A program made the position numbers and the translations under genes. Under the pieces are notes generated by a model. It was not told where the DNA came from. It saw only the letters and a program-made list of their open reading frames with translations, and did no database searches. This document shows, piece by piece, positions 42,468 through 52,770 of a stretch of DNA of 64,000 bases. Source of the stretch: Seminavis robusta (lineage: Eukaryota > Bacillariophyta > Bacillariophyceae > Naviculales > Naviculaceae); contig CAICTM010000045.1 of the NCBI GenBank assembly GCA_903772945.1, positions 62,001 through 126,000 on the forward strand, read 5' to 3'. Numbering within the stretch: the stretch's first letter is position 1; each line of letters opens with the position of its first letter.

Positions 42468-43364
42468 ATGTTCGACCAAGGAGGGATGATGCTCCACCGA
42501 CATTTGTTCCTGTTGGGATTCCTCTCGCTCTTGCTGGTATCGCAATCGCCTAGTGCTGTCGATGGAGCGTTGGTTCCAATTGTAGTAGTGGCTCCAGCCA
42601 TTTTGGTCGCTGCCACGTCGGCCTATTGCTTTTTGGTGGATGTCTATGCCTCCCGCGTGTTGAAGGCCATGGCCAAAATTGACTTTTCCAAGAACCTGCT
42701 AGCCGAGGATACGCTCGCCACAAGTCGGCAACATGCGGACACGTTAACAGGAGCATTGGCTGCCGGTGTGGTTCCGACCGTCGACGAGTTGCGGAGAACC
42801 ATTTCCAAAGCGTCTCATTTGGTGGAACGACCGCGTCATCGACGACAATGGAATGCCTGGGCGATTCATGTCCTGCTTTCGGGGTATGTGGATTATGATC
42901 CGGCCAATACGATACAAGATCGTCTGGTCAACCACACGTTCCAATTTGCCTATCGGAGTTATGTCAATACCGAAGAAAAGGGAGCCCTTTCTCGAGCGTT
43001 AAAGTCCCCGTGGTACTACTTGACCCGGCCCTTCAAAGCTCGAGGACGAGGCAAAATTGTCTTTTACGACGACGGCAGTGTCACCAATACCGAGTACTTT
43101 TGGGGCAAACGATTCGAAGCCATTCAAGTGACATGGTACGGAGAACTGTTGATCGATGACAATCCCCTCTTTCCAGCCACTGTGAAATGGACGAGAACCG
43201 AGTTTGTCACGGGACGAAAAACAGAAAACCAAACGGTCATTTCCAATCCACCGGCGGCCGAAAAACTACGTCAAGAACCATGGGATGTTGTGCAAGAAGA
43301 GGATGGCATGATCTTGTTCCGGCGAGGGACTCTTGGAGTCCTGGCATATGACCGTATGCAATAG
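42468..43364 (+). CDS. membrane-anchored protein of unknown function
   Basis: 298 aa from the ATG at 42468; the MM at residues 7-8 is an alternative start. An N-terminal signal-like stretch (LFLLGFLSLLLVSQSPSAVDG) is followed at once by a second hydrophobic span (LVPIVVVAPAILVAATSAYCFLV), suggesting a signal peptide plus anchor or a hairpin. The remaining ~235 residues are soluble, with NHTFQFAYRSY, GKIVFYDDGSVTNTEYFWGK and FPATVKWTRTEFVTGRKTENQ, a beta-rich, aromatic composition. No domain recognised. Intact single exon. Confidence 0.6.
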   Translation: MFDQGGMMLHRHLFLLGFLSLLLVSQSPSAVDGALVPIVVVAPAILVAATSAYCFLVDVYASRVLKAMAKIDFSKNLLAEDTLATSRQHADTLTGALAAGVVPTVDELRRTISKASHLVERPRHRRQWNAWAIHVLLSGYVDYDPANTIQDRLVNHTFQFAYRSYVNTEEKGALSRALKSPWYYLTRPFKARGRGKIVFYDDGSVTNTEYFWGKRFEAIQVTWYGELLIDDNPLFPATVKWTRTEFVTGRKTENQTVISNPPAAEKLRQEPWDVVQEEDGMILFRRGTLGVLAYDRMQ

Positions 43365-43774
43365 GTCCTCGTCAGTGCGGAAACCGAGCTATCCGCATGT
43401 CACAATTCAAACTACTTGCATAATTATACTCTTTTTTGATTGAATCAACCGAGAGATACAAATAGAGGGTAAATTAATTCATCCCTCAGTTGGTAAAGGC
43501 GTGTCTGGATGGACGAGTACCTTTAGAAGCACCCGAGATCGTATACATTCATTCCTACTACACAACAACGACTATTTGTATAATACAGTAGATTCAAAAC
43601 CATAGCTACGCAAAAGTTAGCAAATCACAGCCAGCAAGCCATACGGACGAGGAATGTGCAGATTGTCGTTCATCTCAATTTCGATTGAAGATTCCAATTC
43701 TTTTCGAATGACATCATGTCATAGCTAGCACATTCATCCTTCCATCCTTCAACTAAATAGTAGGTGTCAGTTAG
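43365..43774. other. intergenic, no gene recognised
   Basis: Short convergent gap between the genes ending at 43364 (+) and 43775 (-). No feature beyond A/T-rich text. Confidence 0.55.
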
Positions 43775-44095
43775 TTACCGCCCCCTCTTCTTTTTCCTCT
43801 CATCGTAATCGGCCGGTTTGGGCATGGGATTCTGTTCCAACTGGACGTTCCAATTGTTGCCACCGGTGCCACCCGTCATGGTATCGACATCGAATTGACG
43901 CAATTGACCCAGACCTTTGTATGCCAACGCCACCTTGACTTGGGCTTCTTGCTCCGCCATGCCGGCATTCTCACGCCATTCTTCCCGGATCGCTTGATAG
44001 ATGCGTTTACGGTTCGAGGACGGAAATGTCTCGGCCGAACGCAACAGTTGCTTGTACACTTGAAGCAGTGCCTTGCGGCTGGCATTCATACTCAT
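43775..44095 (-). CDS. LYR-motif (Complex1_LYR) small protein
   Basis: 106 aa from the ATG at 44095. The N-terminal helix LLQVYKQLLRSAETFPSSNR carries the LYR-type motif as V-Y-K with the conserved downstream Phe. It continues IYQAIREEWREN, then a third helix (VALAYKGLGQLRQFD), the standard three-helix LYR fold. LYR proteins are mitochondrial adaptors that bind acyl-ACP and help Fe-S cluster or respiratory-complex assembly. The C-terminal ~35 residues (TGGTGGNNWNVQLEQNPMPK, then a basic KKKRGR end) are an extension. The exact LYRM subfamily cannot be told from the sequence alone. Confidence 0.75.
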   Translation of the reverse strand: MSMNASRKALLQVYKQLLRSAETFPSSNRKRIYQAIREEWRENAGMAEQEAQVKVALAYKGLGQLRQFDVDTMTGGTGGNNWNVQLEQNPMPKPADYDERKKKRGR

Positions 44096-44867
44096 GGTGT
44101 GTTTGGTGTGGTCTTTGGAACAGATCGTTGAGAGCTACGTAGTTGTTGGGAACGACGATCGTGGGTTGTTGTCGGTTGTTACCAACATGCAGGCAGAGGT
44201 ACAGTACGGTAGGGTTAGGTGTAACAAACGCAAAGATACGGAGGAAGCAATCAAATCCTTGGGGATGCATGACAACGGAAACCAGAGCAAGAATCAACCA
44301 GCATCATGTATGTGTGCTACGGCATACGGCATGGGAACACGAGTCTTAGAGAAATCTTGGATCCGTGGGACGACAAACCACTGCTGTCCATGATGCTGTT
44401 TCGGAACGAGAGAATCTACCGTACCAACTCAGCCGCTAGCTACAATCGAAAACGACACAGCTAGTCTAGCCAACATTGGCGCGAATGGCAAAAAGACGTG
44501 CCATGGGAGGCCCGAAGATCCACTCGAGCCAAGTCGCCATGGCACAACCGTGCGGGTCGAAACTAATTGTCACGACAAGCAATGCTTTCGCTTAGTTTAT
44601 TCGCTTAGTAGTTCTGAAATGGTATATATAGAGAAACTCTTTTACATGCAAATCCAAACATTCAATAAAACACGCCTTGGTGGTGAGAAGAAGGAAAAAG
44701 GAAAACTTCTGACCACTAAGGGCTATCCAGGGTAGTTCCTCAGCCATGCGTGTGCTGCAATCAATGCAAAATCCTAACGGTTGGTAAATTGTTGAAATTG
44801 TTGACGTCCTGTCAATGACGCGTGACTTGGTCCTGATCCGTCCACGCGAAGCCGCGCTGCCAGTCGC
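44096..44867. other. intergenic, no gene recognised
   Basis: No supported gene. This is the upstream region of the LYR gene and the downstream region of the kinase gene. Confidence 0.5.
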
Positions 44868-46567
44868 TTACACTTCGCAAGAAATGTATCCACTCGCGGA
44901 GTGGGTACTTGGCATGCTCAACTCGTCCTTTTTCTTCTCTGCTGCAAAGGCACTGGTGGTGTTGTGAGTTGTCTTCAAGGCAGCCGCACGACTGGGTGTT
45001 GGCTTGACATTGATAGGTACTGCGCCTTTTTCTCCGGCCTTGCTTCCACGGAAGACAAAGGTGGAACGACGACGCTGATGCTCAAGACCAGAATCGTTGC
45101 CATCACGAATGCGGATGCACTCCTTGCGAAGGATTCCTTCAACTTGTTTCATGGTGAACCGAACTTTCTGATCGTTGGCCCAACCACGCTTAAGGAGAAG
45201 CTTGAGGTTGGCAGACCAGGTTTCATTGATAAAGGGTCGCTTTTCCATCGAACTCCACACACGTTCCTTGAGCTTCTTGATCGTGTAAACTTCAAAGGGG
45301 GTGACGAGAGCAAGCATCTGCCACAAGAGGATGCAGAAGGAGTAGGTATCACAGGTGCCGTTGTATGGTTTGCCCAAAGCCACCTCTAAGGGAATGGAAG
45401 CAAGATCAGCAAGAAAGAGAGGCTATCGTGAGAAACTCCACTTCGATACTAGCTAGTTGCTGCGCTGCTGATGCCTGTATTGGAACTCACCAGGTGCCAT
45501 GTAGCGTGGAGAACCAGTATCAGCTGTCAAGTTGTACAGACCATCGGCAGTCTTGAGGTCATCTCTCAATTCCTTGGCCAAACCAAAATCGAACAGCTTG
45601 ATGTCATCACGGACATCAAACCCGATGTTCTCAGGCTTAATGTCTGTAGGAATCAAAGAGAAGAGAAGAGACATGAGTGCTTTTCATGCCATCGTAAAAC
45701 AACATCGAGTCCCAATGATCGGACTTACCGCGGTACAAGATGCCACGCTCATGCAAGTAGCTGATAGCAGCAGCCAAATCAAAGGCATAGACAATGCGCT
45801 CTTCCAACAGCTCATTCCTATTTTTGCCCTTGCGATCCAAGAGATTCTTTCCAAAGAAGGAATTTTGACGCTTCGACTTGGGCTCCCAGACTTTTTGGAT
45901 ACGACGCTCAAGGGTGTCATAGAGACGGTCCATGATGATAAAATAACGCTCATCGTATGGTTCGCACTGGGCCATGGCCTGGTAGAAACAGGATAACAGA
46001 ACAAGTTTAGCAAGTCAGGCTAAGGATCGTCACTTCAACCTTGTCGAACTACCATTGATTTCAAAGACCACAACTTACTCTGATTTTGACAATATTGGGA
46101 TGCTGAATGTCACTCATGAACCTGGTTTCGAGCGCCATATCCATCATGCCTTGGTAGAACATGCCAGCATTCCGAACAACCTCTGGGCTCAATTGCTTGA
46201 CAGCATAGCGCGCATCACTGTTGTTGCGGAGACAGTGCTGAGCAATGAACATGCGGGCATCTTGTTGGTTTGAGCCCGCCTGGCCATAGTCAGTATCTGT
46301 CAGGTCATCGGAAAATCCTTTCTTTTGATTCATGGACACTTTCTTGCCACCAAGAGTGAAGGAACGGACCTCAAAGACACTGCCAAAACCTCCTTTACCC
46401 AACAACTTGCCCAATTGCATCTCTTCCTTGGTGAACTTGGGATACTCTCCAACACGATTCACAATGGCTGACTGGGCAAACACTGCCTGGACGGTCATCT
46501 TGGCTTGAGCCTTGCCCTTGGCATCCACAGAGGGACGGGGATTGTTGCTGCTGCGAGGTGCCGTCAT
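44868..46567 (-). CDS. Ser/Thr-type protein kinase, four exons
   Basis: Exons 46567-46079, 45978-45729, 45643-45491 and 45385-44868 (introns 100, 85 and 105 bp, GT-AG), 469 aa. The glycine loop is LLGKGGFGSVFEV (57-64) and the VAIK-type Lys is in AVKQL (K124), after a ~45-residue insert in the N-lobe. The alpha-C Glu lies in MALETRF and the catalytic loop is HERGILYRDIKPENIG (D247; HRD is YRD). DFG is in LFDFGLA (about 265-267) and APE in RYMAPEVALG across the last junction. The C-lobe contains DTYSFCILLWQML and the Arg of LLLKRGW. A basic/Ser-rich tail of ~90 residues follows. All catalytic residues are present. It is of a diatom TKL/tyrosine-kinase-like appearance; substrates are unknown. 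Confidence 0.88.
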
Positions 46568-47544
46568 GGTGATTCTTTGAAAAAAGGATACAAGTAACGC
46601 AAAAATGAAAGGTTGGAAGTCAAAAGTCAAAGCACTCTTCTGCAAAAATTGTGAGAAACTGGAGCGATCAAAGATCAAAGGACAGCAACCACGTACCGGT
46701 GGTACGACCGGTAGAGCTACCGGTTGTATCTTCCGGAGTTTCGAGCCTTGCGAACACAGGAGGTTGAAGTCCCGGTTCCTCATAAATCCACCGTAACCTA
46801 CCGGTAGTACAGTAGTGTCATGTGGACAATTATTTAGGAATAGCGACCCATTGAAAGGCCTAGAGGATATATTCAATCAATTTTTTATAAGCCTTCGTTT
46901 CACCACTGAGACTTCTTTTTGCTCATGATTGTGATTGATAACAAACCAGGATTTAATGATAGAATAATAGCCTACTGAACCTATCCGAGGGGCTATTTTC
47001 CACTGAGAATTATATAGGTCAATGATTATCGACAAAGTAAAAGCTTAGGCCTCGAACAAGTAAGTTGTCTCTAATGCCCCTTGAATCCCTTCTATTATAC
47101 TACTCTAGACTACTGTACTCGGTAGTATCATAGATTTATTTGGACGTCAGAGGAGCACAGTTTTCGTATCTCACACGACTCACGCGATTACAGGTCGGCC
47201 TTTCTGCTTACGAGATGGTGGATCTACTAGTACATAAGGCCTCTTCTTGTTGTATGAGGTATCTAAGTCGCCCCACGCCCCACACTACATTGTACTGTAC
47301 TTGAGATTTAACACGATCGATAAATCCTACATGCGTGTAACCCGTTTACGACTGAGAGCCAAAACGCCCAAAACCCAAAACCCGAAGTTTGGTTTTGGGA
47401 CTTCGCCAGCTTGCGAGCTTGCCAGTTTGGGGCTCGGGAGTATGCAGCTCGTGTCATCGGACTGGACGCTGTCGGAGCTGCTGACGTCTACCAGGACGAT
47501 CCGGCAATTTGGATTTATGAGGTCAGTTTCACGACTGAATAGAA
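46568..47544. other. intergenic, no gene recognised
   Basis: Upstream region of the kinase gene. Contains CCGGTA/TACCGG palindromic text at 46690-46725 and 46795-46805. No coding frame supported. Confidence 0.55.
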
Positions 47545-47745
47545 CTGTCGTCAAACGTGCGACAGCACCATTTAGGCAACAGTTTTGGCGACTGTTGAAA
47601 AATAGGCAACCATTTAGGCAACAGCTAGGATTTAGGCAACCGTTACTAGGATTTAACGAGTAGTTTCTCGAAGAATTAGGCAACAGTTTAGGCAATTGTC
47701 TAAAAATAGGCGACGATTTAGGCGATTGCCTAGATTTAAGCTACT
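47545..47745. repeat. dense cluster of TTTAGGCAAC words
   Basis: The word TAGGC occurs eight times in about 150 bp (47573-47722), usually as TTTAGGCAAC(A/C)G or ATAGGCAACC, with a final GGCGATTGCC inverted pair. The organisation resembles the GGGACGATT cluster at 23095-23495 but with a different word. It is typical of the subterminal region of a DNA transposon. No transposase adjoins it. Confidence 0.6.
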
Positions 47746-49049
47746 GTAATTCTAAGTGCAACCATTCAGTCGTGATTCATAATTAGCTTCGGCACTAATT
47801 GCCGGATCGTCCAGTACTTCGGACTAAATTGGATTCAAGAGAGACAATAAATAGGTATTACTGTTGCTGGCCTCAAGAGGAGGTTTTCTTCGACCTCCTT
47901 CGACCTGATGTGTGCGTCGTTCAGTTCTCTGAGGGCATTCTTTACAACAAGGGTTGCTTTTAAAAAAGGAAATAGCACAGCTGAAGGTAGAGGAACCGTT
48001 GGAGCTTCTGGGTGTAATGGGTCAAAATCGCGAGCAGGAACCTACCAGCCCTGCCATGTTTTTGTGCCAGAATCGAATCTTCAACGAAGCAAAAAGTGGT
48101 GCAAAGAAGGAGTGGATGCTAAGTTTGGGGGAAGAAAGGTTTCTCCATGTCTGCGTGACTAGTACATGATCTGATGACGGGGTAGGTAGCTACGGTACCA
48201 GCCGGCCAGCTTACACGGTTGAGGCCCATCCACTAATCCATGGCGACAATCGGTAGGGTTGTCCAAGAGTTCTTGACTTGACACCAAGACCAACGTTTGC
48301 TACATGCATGATATCGGCGCCCATGCTGGTCAATGGCTCAATTGCTCAATTGCCTACGCAAGAGCTATCGAGCTTTCCCGTACAGGCCTTCCAGGTGGTT
48401 ATTCATGATCAAGAGTTGCACAACTCACTCTGTTTGGGGTTGCAAAACCGACTTCGCTTTCCGCATGTTGTGAAGCTGTATGTATCTTGGGGACTAAAAC
48501 TAGCTGCACTCGCTCTCGTCATCCACGCACGCCCCTTTGAAGGTGTGCCAATGTGCCAATTGGCTGAAGGCCGGAGTGAAGTCATCTGCTAAGTTGCATT
48601 GTTTGCCAGAATTATGCTTTGTTGGTTGGTCGTGCTGCACAGCCTGTCCATGACTGCATTGGTTAGCCAACTCAAAACAATCGACATGGGTGTCTCATGT
48701 TCGTTTGGACCGGGTTGTTCGATTTCTTCCTTTATCAGCCCGGAGGCCCAACTGATCATGCACTGTTCCTTTGGCCCTCAAATTTTAAAGCATCCTTGCG
48801 GTTGTCAGATAAGTCACGGTGTGCATGCAGTTGAGGCCTATGCATCTTGTGAAGCTTGAATCTCATGATAACAACATCCTCTGCAAATTGCAGTCATTGA
48901 TAGTGGAGTGGTTTCTTGGTTGCTCCTCCACCGTAGAATGTAGCCCGTGCTGGATCTCGTGCCCGCCCATTCTGCACCAATCCCATCCATCATAGCGATG
49001 AAGGCAACATAACCTCTAAGGACGAAGAGTGTTAAGTATAGGTATTCAT
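47746..49049. other. intergenic, no gene recognised
   Basis: Open frames on the + strand (48278-48592, 48599-48859) show no domain or family pattern and are judged non-coding. Confidence 0.5.
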
Positions 49050-49877
49050 TCAACGCAAAGGCGGGAAGAGATTAATAAGTGTATTGTTCTGCTCTGGATG
49101 CCCGGACTCGTAAAAAGCGTGCTCCACACAAAATTCACCATGGCTAGTTGCAGCCACATAGGTGCTTATGCCTGAAGCAAACAGACCCCACCCTGCAGAT
49201 TTCCATATAATTGCATAAATATTCTCTGTGGACAAGATATGGCCGAGGTTTTGCATCATGCAAAGGTAGAAAAGGAATACTGGTAGGATGAAGGAGAATA
49301 CTGGCAGTGTTAACTTAGGAATCACAAAGTCCCCGGAGGGAGTGGGTTTGGATTCAGAGGCTTCTGGGAGTAGAACTGAGGAATCATCGAGCTATTGGCA
49401 AAATTGGAGAATTGTCTAACTCTGCGGTTTGTTGTTGTAAAGATGTCAGCTTTTCGCTTTCCGTTGTGCCGTGTCCTGGTGTCAATCTCTTCTTTATGCA
49501 TAATTTTTGACTTGAACTGCTGAGCATAGCTGCGACGGCCACGGGATTCCCTGAAATAGCGAGCTACCATAGTCCCTAGGGGAGTGCACCTAGTTGAGAG
49601 GTCTCCATAGAAGATTAGCACAACCCCAGACATGAACACGGCCAACATGAGTTTTCAACAACTAGATGTACAGTTTCCATTCTGTTGAGTTACGCACGAA
49701 CAGGAGGGCATCCCAACAGTCCTCTGGTTGGTAGCCGGGCACAAACGTTTTTCTAGGGCAAAATTCAGTAGCATTGATACTGATGATGTGCGTGGTGGTT
49801 GGTTTGTAATCGACCTCGAGTTTCGAGACCAGCCAACGGTTGTGCATACTACTGGTACATGCATGAGTAACGACCAC
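49050..49877 (-). pseudogene. relic of a membrane-protein gene
   Basis: Three consecutive minus-strand frames look like one former protein. 49877-49662 has a soluble, protein-like text (WLVSKLEVDYKPTTTHIISI, PGYQPEDCWDALLFVRNSTE). 49648-49322 starts with a membrane span (MLAVFMSGVVLIFYGD). 49325-49050 carries a second hydrophobic stretch (LPVFSFILPVFLFYLCMM) and AGWGLFASGISTYVAATSH. The frames are separated by stops and shifts, with no convincing intron between them. Family not recognised. Confidence 0.35.
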
Positions 49878-49882
49878 GGCAA

Positions 49883-50092
49883 GACCTCTATTCAGCCAAC
49901 AGTTTTCGATAGGAAAGCTACCATGGTAACTACTAGGTGCTTCACGCTACGAAGAGAGCAACCAGAAGATCGCTTTTGGGAATGGCAGCGGTGCTGCCTT
50001 TCAAAGATCGGCTGACCCGCACGCTGATGAGCTTTTGTACCGTATGTACGGGTACTGGTATTAGTAGTAAAGATCCTCTCACTGACCTGTTG
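49883..50092. other. intergenic, no gene recognised
   Basis: Nothing supported. Confidence 0.5.
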
Positions 50093-50159
50093 TGGGACCC
50101 AAGCAGGACTTGAACCACGTTTCACCATGAGACGTGCACAACATAAAGGTTCAGTCCCA
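50093..50159 (-). repeat. tRNA(Met)-like degenerate element, minus strand
   Basis: On the minus strand TGGGACT at the 5' end pairs with GGTCCCA at the 3' end (seven pairs including one G-T). A GTCTCATGG segment puts CAT where the anticodon would be, and GGTTCAAGTCC matches the RNA polymerase III B box. The element is 67 nt and the D arm is not recognisable, so it is a tRNA-derived relic or SINE head, not a working tRNA. Confidence 0.45.
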
Positions 50160-50233
50160 GTACCAGACCAATTCATGGCGTCGTTTTGGCCCTTGCAAGT
50201 CTAGACTTTGTGTGCCTCAACCAAGAGACGAGT

Positions 50234-50305
50234 AGCATGTCAGCTCCTTTGGTAGAGCACAAGTCTCATTGACTGAAGCGTGTTGGATCGAGCCTCGTTC
50301 ATGCT
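50234..50305 (+). repeat. tRNA(Met)-like degenerate element, plus strand
   Basis: 72 nt, the length of a tRNA. Acceptor arms AGCATGT/TCATGCT pair at six of seven positions. The D stem GCTC/GAGC is perfect around a GGTA loop. CAT lies in the anticodon position (50267-50269), followed by a B-box-like GGATCGAGCC. The anticodon stem has only three pairs and the T stem is weak, so this is probably a tRNA pseudogene or SINE head. It shares GTCTCAT...GAA.CGTG with the minus-strand element nearby. Confidence 0.5.
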
Positions 50306-50334
50306 GATCTGACCGCAGGCATCCCCTCTTGGTA

Positions 50335-50705
50335 TGGTAGCTCAAACGGTTGAGCATCAGGTGCAGATTCACTTTCTGTCCGTACTTCTGGCTACAGAGA
50401 GCATCATATCCCAGATCCTGAAGTGTGTCAGTTCGAACCCGACTTAAGTCCAACACGGGCCTTGGTAGCTCAATGGTTGAGCATACCTCCCACCGGATAC
50501 GGTACCGCGGTACCGGTATGCCAGCCCAGGAGCTAAAGTCACGAGTTCAAGTCTTGTCCATACCGTACTTCTGAAGCGTGCTGACGCTTCGAACCCGGCT
50601 CAAGTCCGCAGGCCCGCTGTCTTCGTGGTCCAGTCGCCTAGTTTGGTAGCTCAATGGTGGAGTTTCAGACTCTAAAGCATTGCAAGATGTTGGTTCTATT
50701 CCGGC
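50335..50705 (+). repeat. three further tRNA-related A-box/B-box units
   Basis: Three units each begin GGTAGCTCAA.GGT(T/G)GAG, an A box: near 50335, 50464 and 50645. Each is followed by a B-box-like sequence: AGTTCGAACCC (50430-50440), GAGTTCAAGTC (50543-50553) and GGTTCTATTCC (50692-50702). Distances between boxes are 80-100 bp in the first two, longer than in tRNAs. The middle unit contains a GGTACC/CCGCGG/GGTACC palindromic stretch (50501-50517) that may be an insertion. They are tRNA-derived repeats (SINE-like). Confidence 0.45.
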
Positions 50706-50763
50706 CAAATGCACTTGTTTTCTCCGTTTTTGGCCCAGTGTTTGTTTTGTAAATCAGAATCAG

Positions 50764-50836
50764 AAGGCACAATTCGCGGAGATGTGTGTTTGGTATTCAA
50801 AAGGCACAATTCGTGGAGAGATGCGTTTGGTATTCA
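50764..50836 (+). repeat. ~36-bp tandem duplication
   Basis: Two imperfect copies of a unit beginning AAGGCACAATTCG and ending TTTGGTATTCA, at 50764-50799 and 50801-50836. Confidence 0.7.
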
Positions 50837-51189
50837 CTGCTGCTGGACCCGAAAGCAGCTTCTTGTGGTGCCGGTATGCTGTCATGCCTTTTGTTGAATG
50901 GGCCATGCTACCAGCTTGCCTGCCAATTCGGAGCAAAGACTGGAATACTCAATCCAGGCAGATGATTACCAGCCACGACCATAATTAAGAACGGGCTGCA
51001 GAGGTGCGTGTTGCTTCAGCGATTGGATACCGGCATTCTTGTGCTAGGTTAGCTAGTGCAAGTGGCAGCCTGAAGCTGCGGAACTTCAAGCTGACACCTA
51101 TTTTCCCCACGCTTTGTACTCGCTCGATGGGTCCAAACTACATGCAGCAGTTTATCCGCGTGTCCCAGAACTAGTAGACGACACAGGCA

Positions 51190-51271
51190 AGAAGTTCTGC
51201 CGAGGCAGGCGTGTGTTGCTATCGATACTAGTATCGATAGTACCGGTTCGGCTGCGTCTGCCTCGACTTCT
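51190..51271. repeat. fold-back hairpin element
   Basis: A perfect 22-bp palindrome at 51219-51240 (core ACTAGT flanked by ATCGAT sites) sits between outer arms AGAAGT...CGAGGCAG..CG and CG.CTGCCTCG.ACTTCT. The arms pair across the centre with a few mismatches and one unpaired bulge. The ~80-bp unit can form a hairpin and may be a small fold-back element. Confidence 0.65.
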
Positions 51272-52770
51272 GCGGGCTCCCCACTACTAGCTAGTACGAG
51301 CTAAGTTGACCTACTGTAGCCAAGTCACCACTGTGGATCATCGGTTCTTCCTCCGAGTAAGAGGCAGCTTTTTTGTTCAACTTGAGGTTGCAGTGCAGTG
51401 GTGGGTCCTTCCTGCCTGGCTACTAGGCTGGGTATTGGTACCGATAGAGCCACTGCTGCACCCTGGCCCCTGGCTTGGTGGTACTATCATTGCGATTGAT
51501 CATAGAACGGAAGCCATCAAGTAAGTTATCAACGGAAAAATAGCTATCATTTTCCAAGCAAGCAAGCTTCCAAGACCTACGAGTGTTGCTAGCTACCGGT
51601 ATGCATAGTAGGCAGGCGAAAGTGCTTGCCAACGAAAACTACAGTAGTTAGCTTGGCCAGCTGCTTGGCCCCAGGCACCAGTTACTGTAACGTTGCATCC
51701 TCAACGAGAAGTGAACAATCGATTGGCTTCTTCACCCAGTAAGATTGGCAAACGGCACCTTGGAGTTTATCGTTCATTGTAGCTTTTATTGCACTTTCGG
51801 ATGGTTGCTTCTGAGTTCTGCTTGTCGACTTGTGAATATTTATTTGCTGTTAGATGTGAGCCAATACCGCCTTCTCAGTTCTAGCAACGCTATCATCCAC
51901 CATCCAATACCCACAATGCTTTACCGCATTCTACATGTACATGTACTTGCCAGGTGGCTTCACTACATGTAGCTAGCTAGTAGATAGACAGCAGCCAGCC
52001 AATTGCGGGTTTGAGGGTCCGATGTATTGCCGTTGTGATCCCCTTGCTTCCGAAATCCACTTAGCTCCTCTCGTGGCGTCTCAGCGAAGTCTGAGCGATC
52101 TAATTCGGGAGCGGAAATGCGGCGTCGCTCACACATCAAGGAACAGAACAACAGAACTCTCATTGTTGGCTTATTGTTGGACAAAGGAAAACAGCTAGTC
52201 TACTCAGTACTACTCTAGTACTGAGTAGCAGCTACTCTGGAGTACTCGAGTACGGCACACTGTACGGTCTGTAGATACCGGTAGCCGTACCGGTAGATTC
52301 CGGTACTAGCTAGCTAGCTACAAAACAGCTGTGGTGTCAGTGTTGTCTGATCTATGTAGCTAGAGCTGATCTAGTGAAGATCCAGTGAAGCAAGGAAATC
52401 TCTTTTCCTGTTGAGTCAGGGATTCCCTTGAAGTCATAGTTTTTTATCTACTGACTATTCACAGTAAGGGGATGAAAGAGCTATGAAAGTGTCTGAGTTC
52501 TGAGTCTTTACTGGAGTACTGGCTTCTTGCCTGTTTACAGAATCTGAAGCCGATATCTAAAGCGAATCCTAATTAGCTATCCTTTCGAGTCGGAAGTTCA
52601 TCGATGACTTCAGGTCCCATGACCTTCCGCATTCCGCACGCTGTACCACCACTGGTTGGCTTCCGCTTCGGGCAACTCACTGTATCACCTGAATGGGTTC
52701 TTGCGCAAGTAAGTCTTGGACTGTCTCATAATCTCAAACCACAAAAATAGAAACACACCCACAACACACG
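51272..52770. other. intergenic rich in micro-palindromes
   Basis: No gene recognised. The segment 52200-52322 is exceptional. A perfect 12-bp inverted repeat (CTACTCAGTACT at 52200-52211 and its complement at 52217-52228) is followed by GTACTCGAGTAC, several CCGGTA/TACCGG pairs and a run of CTAG units to 52320. Confidence 0.6.

Noticed and set aside
23095-47745. Whether the two word clusters could be CRISPR arrays
   Set aside because: Words are 9-10 bp, in both orientations and irregularly spaced, with no constant repeat-spacer length; the genome is eukaryotic.
48278-48859. Two consecutive + strand frames in the 46.6-52.7 kb gap
   Set aside because: No domain, no good start context, and no similarity to other genes in the window.
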